This document shows positions 35,843 to 43,831 of a stretch of DNA of 64,000 nt, piece by piece; within the stretch, counting starts at the first letter, position 1, and each line of letters starts with the position of its first letter. Where the stretch lies: the NCBI RefSeq assembly GCF_018324205.1, contig NZ_AP023356.1, forward strand, positions 5,190,001 through 5,254,000. The letters are read 5' to 3'. A program made the translations under genes and the position numbers. The notes beneath the pieces were generated by a model. That model did no database searches and was not told the DNA's origin. It was given only the letters and a program-made list of their open reading frames with translations. The stretch is from Actinoplanes ianthinogenes (GTDB taxonomy: Bacteria > Actinomycetota > Actinomycetes > Mycobacteriales > Micromonosporaceae).

Positions 35843-35888
35843 ACACCATGTGGCGTTGCGTGTCGCGGACCGTGCCCATATATAGTGT
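35843..35888 (+). promoter_or_regulatory. nrdAB promoter with two NrdR-like boxes
   Basis: TATAGT (35881-35886) with TTGCGT 19 bases upstream is a plausible promoter. Over it lies a 16-bp NrdR-like box (35873-35888) whose right half ATATAGTGT fits the consensus well; a weaker one (35843-35858, ACACCATG left half) starts 30 bases upstream, about three helical turns. NrdR would repress when deoxynucleotides are plentiful. Confidence 0.55.
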
Positions 35889-35904
35889 CCCTCGCAGCTG
35901 GTTC

Positions 35905-36072
35905 GCCCATCCCTAGTGGACGGTCGAGGCAACAGGGAACCCGGTGGGAAACCGGGACTGCCCCGCAGCGGTGAGTGGGAACGACCGCCGTCACACAAGC
36001 ACTGGGTGCGAGCCTGGGAAGCGACGGCCAGTAGGCACGTGCGAAACGCCCACGAGTCCGAAGACCTGCCAG
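35905..36072 (+). ncRNA. Cobalamin (B12) riboswitch
   Basis: The landmark blocks appear in order: GGGAACCCGGTGGGAAACCG, GACTGCCCCGCAGCGGTGA, GCGAGCCTGGGAAGCGACGG, CCAGTAGGCACG, then the B12 box CGAGTCCGAAGACCTGCC at 36054-36071. This is the standard adenosylcobalamin aptamer. Placed before class Ia nrdAB it should switch the genes off when B12 is available, as described for Streptomyces, implying a B12-dependent class II reductase elsewhere in the genome. Confidence 0.96.
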
Positions 36073-36074
36073 CG

Positions 36075-36098
36075 CGCCGCACACGACCGTGTGCGGCG
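36075..36098 (+). terminator. Hairpin just after the B12 aptamer (expression platform)
   Basis: A 10-bp perfect stem, CGCCGCACAC with GTGTGCGGCG, and loop GACC begin three bases after the B12 box. It is a candidate terminator or anti-structure controlled by the riboswitch; no U-tract follows. Confidence 0.6.
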
Positions 36099-36199
36099 GT
36101 CGAAGGCCGCGTGGGACGGCTGACGCCCTCGCGACCTCCGTGCGCCCGGAGGGGAGTGTCGGTGTCTTCCCGCGCGGCGACTCGCGAGGGATGAGGGCC

Positions 36200-38629
36200 A
36201 TGACGCTCACACCGGAGAAAACCAGCGTGCCGGGACAGCGCCGGCAGGTCATGCAGGTGCGCAAGCGCAACGGCGAGCTGACGCCGGTCGACGTCAATCG
36301 GATCGTGGCGGCGGTGGAGCGCTGGATCACCGGGCTGGACGAGGTCGATCCGCTGCGGGTGGCGACCAAGACGATCAGCGGCCTCTACGACGGCGCCACC
36401 ACCGAGGAGCTGGACAAACTCTCCATCCAGACGGCCGCCGAGCTGATCGGCGAGGAGCCGCAGTATTCGAAGCTGGCCGCCCGGCTGCTCATCGACCTGG
36501 TCGAGCAGGAGGTGCGCGAGCAGGGCGTCACGACGTTCAGCGAGTCCATCACGCTGGGCCACACTGAAGGCCTGATCGGCGACGACACTCTAGCCTTTGT
36601 AACGAAATTTCGGGACAAACTGGACGTGGCGATCGACGTGAGCGCGGACCTGCGCTTCGAGTATTTCGGCCTTCGCACCGTCGCCGACCGCTACCTGCTG
36701 CGCCACCCCACCAAGCGCGTCCCCATCGAGACCCCTCAGTACTGGCTGCTGAGAGTGGCCTGCGGGCTGTCGCAAACCCCCGACGAGGCGATCGGCTTCT
36801 ACCGCCTCATGTCGAGCCTCGCCTATCTGCCCAGCTCACCCACCCTGTTCAACTCCGGCACCCGGCACACCCAGATGTCCTCGTGCTTCCTGGTCGACTC
36901 GCCCAAGGACGAGCTGGACTCGATCTACGAGCGGTACCACCAGGTCGCCAAGCTGTCGAAGTTCTCCGGCGGCATCGGCATCGCCTGGTCCCGGGTCCGC
37001 GGCCGGGGCGCGCTGATCCGCGGCACCAACGGCAAGTCCAACGGCATCGTCCCGTTCCTGAAGACCCTGGACGCCGGGGTCGCCGCGGTCAACCAGGGTG
37101 GCCGGCGCAAGGGCGCGGCCTGCGTCTACCTGGAGCCCTGGCACCCCGACGTCGAGGAGTTCCTGGAGCTGCGGGACAACACGGGCGAGGACTCACGGCG
37201 TACGCATAACTTGAATTTGGCGAACTGGATCCCGGACGAGTTCATGCGTCGGGTGGAGGCTGACGAACAGTGGTCGCTGATCGACCCGTCGGACGCCCCC
37301 GAGTTGCCCGACCTGTTCGGCGACGCATTCACCGAGGCCTATCGGAATGCGGAGAAGAAGGCGGTCCGGACCGTCAAGGCCCGCGATCTGTACGGCCGGA
37401 TGATGCGCACCCTGGCGCAGACCGGCAACGGCTGGATGACCTTCAAGGACCGGTCGAACGCGCTGTCCAACCAGACCGGCGCGCCCGGCAACACGATCCA
37501 CCTCTCCAACCTGTGCACCGAGATCCTCGAGGTGAACAGCGACGACGAGACGGCCGTCTGCAACCTCGGCTCGATCAACCTGGGCGCGCACACCACCGCC
37601 GGCGGCGTGGACTGGGAGCGGCTGCGGGCGACCGTGCGCACCGCGGTGGTCTTCCTGGACCGGGTGATCGACATCAACTACTACCCGTCCCAGCAGGCCG
37701 CCGCGTCGAACCCGCGCTGGCGTCCGGTCGGCCTCGGCCTGATGGGCCTCCAGGACGCGTTCTTCACGCTGCGCCTGCCGTTCGACTCGCCGGCCGCCAA
37801 GGAGCTGTCCACCCGGGTGCAGGAGGAGATCCTGCTGACCGCGCTGGAGGCGTCGGCCGAGCTCGCCGCGCGGTTCGGGCCGCATCCGGCCTTCGCCGAG
37901 ACCCGCGCCGCGCGGGGCGACCTGCACCCCGAGCTGTGGGGCGCGCCGCTCGGCCAGCCCGAGCGCTGGGCCGCGGTCAAGGAGCGGATCGCGGCGGACG
38001 GCCTGCGCAACTCGCTGCTGATCGCGATCGCGCCGACCGCCACGATCGCGTCGATCGCCGGCTGCTACGAGTGCATCGAGCCGCAGGTCTCCAACCTGTT
38101 CAAGCGGGAGACCATGTCCGGCGAGTTCCTCCAGATCAACACCTACCTGGTGCGCGAGCTGAAGGCGCGCGGCCTGTGGACCGCGGAGATCCGGGAGGCG
38201 ATCAAACGGGCCGAGGGTTCGGTCCAGGACATCGCCGGCCTGCCGGCCGAGATCAAGGGTATCTTCCGTACGGCCTGGGAACTGCCCCAGCGCGCTCTGA
38301 TCGACCTGGCCGCCGCGCGGGCGCCGTTCATCGACCAGTCGCAGTCGCTGAACCTGTTCCTGGCCGCGCCGACCATCGGCAAGCTCTCGTCGATGTACCT
38401 CTACGCCTGGAAGTCCGGGCTGAAGACCTCGTACTACCTGCGCTCGCGCCCCGCGACGCGCATCCAGCAGGCCACCACCGCCGTCGCTCCGTCAGCGACG
38501 ACGCCGCTGGTCCCGCCCGCTCGAACCGGTCCCGAGGTCGCCTCGTTCGGCGTGAACCTGCTCGGCGACACCGGCGGCGCGCTCGCCGCGGCCCTTGAGA
38601 ACCCCGACATCTGTGAGGCTTGCCAGTAA
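36200..38629 (+). CDS. nrdA: Ribonucleotide reductase class Ia, large subunit
   Basis: About 809 aa from ATG 36200 (GAGGG upstream; ATG 36191 is also in frame). Domains: an N-terminal ATP-cone (QVRKRNGELTPVDVNRIVAAVERW, the allosteric activity site), then the ten-stranded catalytic barrel with SCFLVDSPKDELDSIYERYHQVAKLSKFSGGIG, the NLCTEILE active-site segment, SLNLFLAAPTIGKLSSMYLYAWKSGLKTSYYLRSRPA, and the C-terminal redox cysteine pair in DICEACQ. It reduces ribonucleoside diphosphates with NrdB supplying the radical. Controlled by the B12 riboswitch and probably NrdR. Confidence 0.96.
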   Translation: MTLTPEKTSVPGQRRQVMQVRKRNGELTPVDVNRIVAAVERWITGLDEVDPLRVATKTISGLYDGATTEELDKLSIQTAAELIGEEPQYSKLAARLLIDLVEQEVREQGVTTFSESITLGHTEGLIGDDTLAFVTKFRDKLDVAIDVSADLRFEYFGLRTVADRYLLRHPTKRVPIETPQYWLLRVACGLSQTPDEAIGFYRLMSSLAYLPSSPTLFNSGTRHTQMSSCFLVDSPKDELDSIYERYHQVAKLSKFSGGIGIAWSRVRGRGALIRGTNGKSNGIVPFLKTLDAGVAAVNQGGRRKGAACVYLEPWHPDVEEFLELRDNTGEDSRRTHNLNLANWIPDEFMRRVEADEQWSLIDPSDAPELPDLFGDAFTEAYRNAEKKAVRTVKARDLYGRMMRTLAQTGNGWMTFKDRSNALSNQTGAPGNTIHLSNLCTEILEVNSDDETAVCNLGSINLGAHTTAGGVDWERLRATVRTAVVFLDRVIDINYYPSQQAAASNPRWRPVGLGLMGLQDAFFTLRLPFDSPAAKELSTRVQEEILLTALEASAELAARFGPHPAFAETRAARGDLHPELWGAPLGQPERWAAVKERIAADGLRNSLLIAIAPTATIASIAGCYECIEPQVSNLFKRETMSGEFLQINTYLVRELKARGLWTAEIREAIKRAEGSVQDIAGLPAEIKGIFRTAWELPQRALIDLAAARAPFIDQSQSLNLFLAAPTIGKLSSMYLYAWKSGLKTSYYLRSRPATRIQQATTAVAPSATTPLVPPARTGPEVASFGVNLLGDTGGALAAALENPDICEACQ

Positions 38630-39624
38630 TGCTGCTCGACCCTGGAATGGACCTGACCCTGCGGCCGATGAAGTATCCGCACTTCTTCGACCGTTTCAAG
38701 GACGCCATCAAGAACACCTGGACGGTCGAGGAGGTCGACCTCCACGCCGACCTGGCCGACCTGGCGGTCCTGTCGGACGCGGAGAAGCACATGGTGTCCC
38801 GGCTGGTCGCGTTCTTCGCCACCGGCGACACGATCGTCGCGAACAATCTCGTGCTCAACCTCTATCAGCACGTCAATTCCCCGGAGGGGCGCCTTTACCT
38901 CTCCCGGCAGCTGTTCGAGGAGGCCGTGCACGTCCAGTTCTATCTGAACCTGCTGGACACCTACGTTCCCGATCTCGACGAGCGCGCGGCCGCATTCGCC
39001 GCGGTCGACAACATTCCGTCGATCGCCCGCAAGGCCGAGTTCTGCTTCAAGTGGATCGACTCGGTCTTCGAACTGCGCGCGCTCAAGACGAAAGCGGACC
39101 GGCGGGCGTTCCTGCTCAACGTGATCTGCTTCGCCGCGTGCATCGAGGGGCTGTTCTTCTACGGCGCCTTCGCGTACGTGTACTTCCTGCGCTCGCGCGG
39201 CCTGCTCCAGGGGCTGGCGTCCGGCACCAACTGGGTGTTCCGTGACGAGAGCATGCACATGGCGTTCGCCTTCGACGTGGTCGAGCAGGTCCGCCGCGAG
39301 GAGCCGGATCTGTTCGACGCGGACATGGAGCAGCAGGTCCGCGAGATGCTCGCCGAGGCCGTGGAATGCGAGGTGCAGTTCGCGGCCGACCTGCTGGACC
39401 AGGGCGTCAGCGGAATGTCCCTGGCCGACATGCGGGAATACCTCCAGCACGTCGCCGACCGCCGCCTCCAGGTGCTGGGCATCGAGCCGGTTTACGGCAG
39501 CAAGAACCCGTTCGCCTTCATGGAGCTCCAGGACGTCCAGGAGTTGTCGAACTTCTTCGAGCGCCGCGTCTCGGCCTACCAGGTGGGGGTTACCGGGAGC
39601 GTTACTTTCGACGACGACTTCTAA
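38629..39624 (+). CDS. nrdB: Ribonucleotide reductase class Ia, small (radical) subunit
   Basis: 331 aa; the ATG overlaps the nrdA stop by one base (TAATG). The ferritin-like helical fold has its metal ligands in FATGDTIVANN, LFEEAVHVQFY, CIEGLFFYGAF and DESMHMAF. The tyrosine four residues after the histidine in EAVHVQFY sits where the radical tyrosine of class Ia lies, so this is not a tyrosine-less class Ic protein. The C-terminal tail (TGSVTFDDDF) should dock on NrdA. No nrdS- or nrdR-like gene follows. Confidence 0.95.
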   Translation: MLLDPGMDLTLRPMKYPHFFDRFKDAIKNTWTVEEVDLHADLADLAVLSDAEKHMVSRLVAFFATGDTIVANNLVLNLYQHVNSPEGRLYLSRQLFEEAVHVQFYLNLLDTYVPDLDERAAAFAAVDNIPSIARKAEFCFKWIDSVFELRALKTKADRRAFLLNVICFAACIEGLFFYGAFAYVYFLRSRGLLQGLASGTNWVFRDESMHMAFAFDVVEQVRREEPDLFDADMEQQVREMLAEAVECEVQFAADLLDQGVSGMSLADMREYLQHVADRRLQVLGIEPVYGSKNPFAFMELQDVQELSNFFERRVSAYQVGVTGSVTFDDDF

Positions 39625-39637
39625 ATTCAAGACCTTC

Positions 39638-39704
39638 ATATACGCGCGTCCGCTGGGGTGCGGATCGCATGCTCCCGCGCGGGCCGGGTACGGCGATCTG
39701 GCCG
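39638..39704 (+). repeat. Dispersed 3'-flanking element, copy B
   Basis: Starts 14 bases after the nrdB stop and matches 17720-17785 on the opposite strand over about 65 bp with scattered differences; the core is GATCGCATGCTCCCGCGCGG. Both copies sit immediately 3' of a gene in the same sense. Confidence 0.7.
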
Positions 39705-39706
39705 CC

Positions 39707-39808
39707 GCAAAACGCCGCCGGTGACGAGGCAACTGATTCCCCGACGCCGGTGGGGTTTGCCGGTGGCGGGGAATCAGCTGCCTCGTCACCGGTTACCAGG
39801 CGTTTTGC
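39707..39808. repeat. 102-bp extended inverted repeat
   Basis: Outer arms GCAAAACGCC (39707-39716 and 39799-39808) enclose 25-bp arms 39718-39742 and 39768-39792 with one mismatch (core GTGACGAGGC), around a 25-bp GC-rich centre. The whole forms a long hairpin directly after element copy B. There is no transposase nearby; it may be a non-coding mobile or REP-like unit. Confidence 0.85.
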
Positions 39809-39890
39809 CGCGGAGCGCAGCGGAGCCAGTCAGCTCCGCGTCCAAAACAATCGCCGCACCCTTCAATGCCCGTGGGTGCTCACGGAAAAG

Positions 39891-39929
39891 AAGAAACCCG
39901 GGACCGGTCGTGCCGGTCCCGGGTTTCTT
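39891..39929. terminator. Bidirectional terminator
   Basis: A 17-bp perfect stem (AAGAAACCCGGGACCGG and its complement) with loop TCGTG. It separates nrdB from the convergent membrane-protein gene; the T-rich flank TTTCTT serves nrdB and AAGAAA its counterpart. Confidence 0.9.
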
Positions 39930-39933
39930 CCCC

Positions 39934-40710
39934 TCAGGCTCGGCGGCGGCGCCGGGTGAGCGAGAAGCCGAACAACCCGGTCAGCGCGGCGAGGATGCCG
40001 CCGCCGGCGGTCCAGAACCAGCGGCCGGAGAAGTCCGGCAGCCAGTCCATGCTGAAGCCGCTCTTCTCGGTGTCGGCACCGGCCGACGCGGCCGGTGCGG
40101 GCGCGGTGAGCACGGTGCCGGGCTGGTTGTCCGGGACCAGCGGCTTGGCCAGTTCGCCCTGGTCGGCGTCCTGGTCACCGTTCGGCGTCCGCAGGGTCAG
40201 GCTGACCTTGAGCGGCAGACCCAGATCCGTTTCCGGCACCCGCGTGGTGGACAGGCGCACGTAATAGGTGCCGGGCAGCGGATCCCCGTCCTGCGGCTCG
40301 GCCCACGAACGGACCTGCCGCAGCCGGCAGCCGAGCGTCACCTGCGCGTCGCCCTTGCCGGCCACCGGGCTCTGCTCACCGGCCACGCACGCCTGGCGGC
40401 GGCGCAGCCCGTCGAAGACCTCGATGATCCACGACTCGTCGCCGCTGCGCCCGTCACCGGGCAGCGTGACCGTCGTGCTGAGGTCCGGGCGCTGTCCGGC
40501 CCCGGCGGTGAACTGCCAGTACAGGTAGTCACCGGTGACCGCGCCGACCTCGACCGGCTGGTCCGCGCTGATCGGCACCGCGGTCAGGAACGAGGTGCCG
40601 GCCGTCTTCACCGGGGCGATCGGTTTCGGGTCGTCGGCGAACGCCGGCGCCGGCACGGCCGCGATCCCGACGATCAGGGCGCCGGTCGCGGCGAGGTGCT
40701 TGATCCGCAT
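39934..40710 (-). CDS. Exported single-span membrane protein, partner of the vWA protein
   Basis: 258 aa from ATG 40710, which shares one base with the stop of the vWA gene (TGATG), with GGAGGGAG upstream. A Sec signal peptide (MRIKHLAATGALIVGIAAVPAPAFA) leads to an extracytoplasmic beta-rich domain (about 30-200; AVTGDYLYWQFTAGAGQRPDL, GTYYVRLSTTRVPETDLGLPLKVSL), a low-complexity Ala/Pro linker, then a C-terminal membrane span about 228-248 and the basic anchor LTRRRRRA. No enzymatic motif. Tight coupling implies a complex with the vWA protein at the cell surface. Confidence 0.75.
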   Translation of the reverse strand: MRIKHLAATGALIVGIAAVPAPAFADDPKPIAPVKTAGTSFLTAVPISADQPVEVGAVTGDYLYWQFTAGAGQRPDLSTTVTLPGDGRSGDESWIIEVFDGLRRRQACVAGEQSPVAGKGDAQVTLGCRLRQVRSWAEPQDGDPLPGTYYVRLSTTRVPETDLGLPLKVSLTLRTPNGDQDADQGELAKPLVPDNQPGTVLTAPAPAASAGADTEKSGFSMDWLPDFSGRWFWTAGGGILAALTGLFGFSLTRRRRRA

Positions 40711-42011
40711 CAGTTCTCCCTCCAGGTGGCCACCCAGTAGCGGGTGATCCAACCGGCGAGCACGCCGGCGACCAGTCCGGCGATCGCCAGGACCAGCAGG
40801 AACAGGAAGCCGCGGCCGAGGCCGGGTGCGTCCGGGGCGTGTGACGCGTCGACCAGGTCGATGCTCAGCTCGACCGGCATGCCGGGGGCGTCCGCGGCGG
40901 TCGCCGTCGACGCGAACGAGTTGCTCACGATCAGGCAGAGCTCGGTCGACGTGGTCTCCCCGTGCTCGTCGGCGTCGCTGTCCGCGGCCTCCGCCGACGC
41001 CCTGGCGTCCGCCTTCTGCTCGTCGGCCGACCAGCGCAGGCCCGCGGACAGGACGTCCGCGCGGCCGCTGCCCGCATCGACCCCGCGGACCAGCTCACGG
41101 CCGTCCTTGCTCGCGGCTTTCAGGAGTACGCCGTAGTCCGGGTTCAGCGCCCGGTCCAGCGAGATGCTCACCGAGGCGCGCAGCTCCTGGTCCGGCTGCA
41201 CGGCCACCCGGTAGTAACGGTGCTCGCTGATCTTCTCCCGGTCGGTGTAGACGCCCGGGGCGAGCAGCGGCGCGTTGGTGCAGTCCGCGGTGCCGGTGAC
41301 CACGGCGGGCTGCACCGGCGGCGGCACGGCGGCGCGGTCGACCAGCTGCTGCACCCGGTCGGTCAGCTCCTGTTCGCTCTTCGCCGCGGCGTAGGTGCCG
41401 CCGGTCGCGGTGGAGATGCAGACCAGCTGCTTGCGGGTCTTCTCGTCGGGGGTCAGGCCGAGCGTGTCGACCACCAGGTGAGTGCCCTGCGCGGCCAGTT
41501 CCCGGGCGACCTCGCACGGGTCGGGCGGGGTGCAGGTGTCCTCGCCGTCGGTGATCAGCACGATTCGCCGTACCGAACCGGTGTCGCCGAGGTCCTCGGC
41601 GGCCTTCTTCAGGGCCAGGCCGATCGGGGTGTACCCGGTCGGCTTCAGCGTGGCGATCGCGTTCTTGGCCTGGACCGCGTTGACCGGCCCGACCGGGACG
41701 ATCTGCTGGGTGTCCTTGCAGGCGATCTTCTTGTTCTTGCCGGGGTAGGTGGCGCCGAGCACCCGGATGCCGAGCTGAGTGTTCTCCGGCAGCGCGTCGA
41801 CGACCTTGTTGAAGGCGCGCTTGGCCACCGCGATCCGGGTCTCGCCGTCGATGTCGGCGGCACGCATCGAGCCGCTGACGTCGAGGACCAGCTCAACGCG
41901 GGGTGGTTCGGAGGGTTCGGTCTCGCGGGCGTTTGCCGGGGCGGCGCCGAGCAGGGTGGCTGCGCCGATCAATCCCGTTGCTACCACTATGGACAGACTT
42001 TTGTGGATCAC
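40710..42011 (-). CDS. Exported von Willebrand factor A domain protein
   Basis: 433 aa. Signal peptide (cleavage near ANA), then a vWA domain, residues about 35-215, with an intact metal-dependent adhesion site: DVSGSM, the threonine of KPTGYTPIG and the aspartate of LITDGEDT. The second half is a beta-rich domain (EHRYYRVAVQPDQELRASVSISL) that echoes the partner protein, and a C-terminal span (FLFLLVLAIAGLVAGVLAGW) anchors it. Cysteines in the vWA part may form disulfides. Likely a surface binding or sensing protein; the ligand is unknown. Confidence 0.85.
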   Translation of the reverse strand: MIHKSLSIVVATGLIGAATLLGAAPANARETEPSEPPRVELVLDVSGSMRAADIDGETRIAVAKRAFNKVVDALPENTQLGIRVLGATYPGKNKKIACKDTQQIVPVGPVNAVQAKNAIATLKPTGYTPIGLALKKAAEDLGDTGSVRRIVLITDGEDTCTPPDPCEVARELAAQGTHLVVDTLGLTPDEKTRKQLVCISTATGGTYAAAKSEQELTDRVQQLVDRAAVPPPVQPAVVTGTADCTNAPLLAPGVYTDREKISEHRYYRVAVQPDQELRASVSISLDRALNPDYGVLLKAASKDGRELVRGVDAGSGRADVLSAGLRWSADEQKADARASAEAADSDADEHGETTSTELCLIVSNSFASTATAADAPGMPVELSIDLVDASHAPDAPGLGRGFLFLLVLAIAGLVAGVLAGWITRYWVATWREN

Positions 42012-42064
42012 GCGCCAAGATCATAAAGGCAGCCGCCATCCATGGTGGATGGAGGGGTGACCGC

Positions 42065-42093
42065 CGAGCCGGGCCCTTGTGGGGCCCGGCTCG
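42065..42093 (-). terminator. Terminator of deoC
   Basis: CGAGCCGGGCCC and its exact complement (12 bp) with loop TTGTG, about 100 bases beyond the deoC stop on the minus strand and 54 bases before the vWA start. Confidence 0.7.
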
Positions 42094-42191
42094 CGGGCAT
42101 CGCGCTTGTGGCGCGTTGGTCCAGGCGAAGCGTCCGCCGGCGGCTCTCCCGCCAGCGGATCAGTGCTTTCGCCGCCTTTCGCCGCCGTGAT

Positions 42192-42887
42192 TCAGGCACG
42201 GCGGGCGTACGTGGTCACCTGCCGGCGGGCCAGGTCGTCCAGGATCTCGGCGGTCGCGGACGAGCCGAACCGGGTCACGCCGACCGCCGCCATCGCCAGC
42301 AGCGTGTCCAGGCTGCGGATCCCGCCGGACGCCTTGACCTGCACCTTCGACGACACCGCCGAGCGCATCAGGGCCAGGTCGTCGATGGTCGCGCCGGTCG
42401 GGGCGAACCCGGTCGACGTCTTCACGAACGCCGCCCCGGCTCGCTCCGCGGCCCAGCACGCCGCCAGCTTCTCCTCGTCGGTCAGGTACGCCGTCTCCAG
42501 GATGACCTTGACGTGCGCCGGACCGGCCGCCCGCACGATCTCCTTGATCTCGGTCTCCACCGCCGCGATGTCGCCGGAGCGCAGCCAGCCGATGTTGATC
42601 ACCATGTCGATCTCGGTGGCGCCGCGCTCCACGGCCTGCTCGGTCTCGGCCACCTTCACCTCGGTGCTGGTGTCCCCGTGCGGGAAGCCGATCACGGTGC
42701 CGACGCGCACCTCGGTGCCGCGCAGCAGCTCGACCGCGACCGGCACGTCGGACGGCCGCACACAGACCGAGGCGACCTGGTATTTGGCCGCAATGGCGCA
42801 GCCCGACCGCACGTCCTCGAGCGTGAACTGCGGCTGGAGGATCGAGTGGTCGATCATGCGGGCGATCTGCGACACCGTGAAATCCAT
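42192..42887 (-). CDS. deoC: Deoxyribose-phosphate aldolase
   Basis: 231 aa from ATG 42887. A TIM barrel that splits 2-deoxyribose 5-phosphate into acetaldehyde and glyceraldehyde 3-phosphate. The Schiff-base lysine is in AFVKTSTGF, the second lysine in VQVKASGGI, and the proton-relay aspartate in EIDMVINIGWL, so it should be active. It is divergent from the HutC-type regulator; the 70 bases between hold two identical palindromes, so deoC is very probably repressed by that regulator. Confidence 0.95.
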   Translation of the reverse strand: MDFTVSQIARMIDHSILQPQFTLEDVRSGCAIAAKYQVASVCVRPSDVPVAVELLRGTEVRVGTVIGFPHGDTSTEVKVAETEQAVERGATEIDMVINIGWLRSGDIAAVETEIKEIVRAAGPAHVKVILETAYLTDEEKLAACWAAERAGAAFVKTSTGFAPTGATIDDLALMRSAVSSKVQVKASGGIRSLDTLLAMAAVGVTRFGSSATAEILDDLARRQVTTYARRA

Positions 42888-42902
42888 GGCACTGAACCGT
42901 AC

Positions 42903-42932
42903 CTGTCTAGACAGCCACCTGTCTAGACAGGT
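42903..42932. promoter_or_regulatory. Twin GntR/HutC operators
   Basis: CTGTCTAGACAG occurs twice (42903-42914 and 42919-42930), 16 bp apart centre to centre; the second extends to the 16-bp palindrome ACCTGTCTAGACAGGT. The core GTCTAGAC fits the HutC-subfamily consensus GTMTAKAC. It lies between deoC and the GntR gene starts. Confidence 0.9.
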
Positions 42933-42957
42933 TGGCCGTATCGGTAGGGTGTGCGTC

Positions 42958-43677
42958 ATGTCCGCCGGACCAGACTTCGCGCCGCGATACTTCCGCATCG
43001 AGCAGGAGCTCCGAGCGCGGATCGCCAAGGCACGGCCGCACGATCCGCTGCCCTCCGAGCCGGAGCTGGCCCGCGAGTTCGGGGTGAGCCGGATGACCGC
43101 CCGGGCCGCGGTCACCCAGCTGGTCAACGACGGTTTGGCGTACCGTGCGCCCGGTCGCGGCACGTTCGTGGCGGTGCCCACCGGCCCGCGCCGCGCGGAC
43201 AACCTGATCCGCCTCAGCGAGGAGATCCGCAAGCAGGGCAAGGTCCCGTCGTCCCGGGTGGTCAGCGCCGAGCTGCGCCCGGCCACCGTGATCGAGGCCA
43301 CCCGGTTGCGGCAGCGGGCCGGCGACGTGGTGGCGATCTACCGCGTCCGGCAGGCCGACGGCGACCCGTTCGCCTTCGAGCACGCCTGCTATCCGGGAGC
43401 GCTGAGCGCGCTGCTCGACTTCGACCTCTCCGGGTCGGTGCACGAGGCACTGGTCGCCCTGGGCCGGATCCCGACCCGGGGCACCTCGACGATCACCGCC
43501 CAGCCGGCGAACGAGGAGGACGCCAAGGAGTTGGGTGTCCCGGCCGGCACCGCCCTGCTGGTCGAGGAACGCCTGATCCTGGACCAGGAGGGCCGCCCCC
43601 TGGAGCTGAGCGAGTCCCGTTACTCCGGCACCAAGTACCGCCTGGACGTGGCCTTCGGCGTCGAGCCCCACCAATAA
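42958..43677 (+). CDS. GntR/HutC-family transcriptional regulator
   Basis: 239 aa. Winged helix-turn-helix at residues about 8-72 (PLPSEPELAREFGVSRMTARAAVTQLVNDGLAYRAPGRGTFV), then a UTRA effector domain (DNLIRLSEEIRKQGKVPSSRVV ... LVEERLILDQEGRPLELSESRY). Twin operators upstream of its ATG fit autorepression together with control of deoC; the effector is probably a sugar phosphate. Confidence 0.93.
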   Translation: MSAGPDFAPRYFRIEQELRARIAKARPHDPLPSEPELAREFGVSRMTARAAVTQLVNDGLAYRAPGRGTFVAVPTGPRRADNLIRLSEEIRKQGKVPSSRVVSAELRPATVIEATRLRQRAGDVVAIYRVRQADGDPFAFEHACYPGALSALLDFDLSGSVHEALVALGRIPTRGTSTITAQPANEEDAKELGVPAGTALLVEERLILDQEGRPLELSESRYSGTKYRLDVAFGVEPHQ

Positions 43678-43718
43678 ACCGGTCGGCGGCCCGGATGTGT
43701 CCGGGTAGCCTCGTCGCC

Positions 43719-43742
43719 GTGGCATATCAGATCTACCTCTGA
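43719..43742 (+). CDS. Seven-codon leader peptide of the ABC-F gene
   Basis: GTG GCA TAT CAG ATC TAC CTC TGA encodes MAYQIYL. It is followed at once by GC-rich arms that can pair as CGAGCC/GGCTCG and CCCGC/GCGGG (43750-43790), with the ABC-F ribosome-binding site 27 bases further on. A short leader plus competing hairpins before an antibiotic-resistance ABC-F gene is the layout of ribosome-stalling attenuation. No promoter element is clear. Confidence 0.55.
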   Translation: MAYQIYL

Positions 43743-43831
43743 GCTCGCCCGAGCCTGACCCGCCGAGCGCATCGCGCCGCGGGCGGCTCGCCGCTGTCCA
43801 GCACAGCCCTCCGCTCAGGGGAAGAATCCGC

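Noticed and set aside
35531-35974. 147-codon frame upstream of nrdA
   Set aside because: It runs into the B12 aptamer, lacks a ribosome-binding site and has no recognisable protein character.
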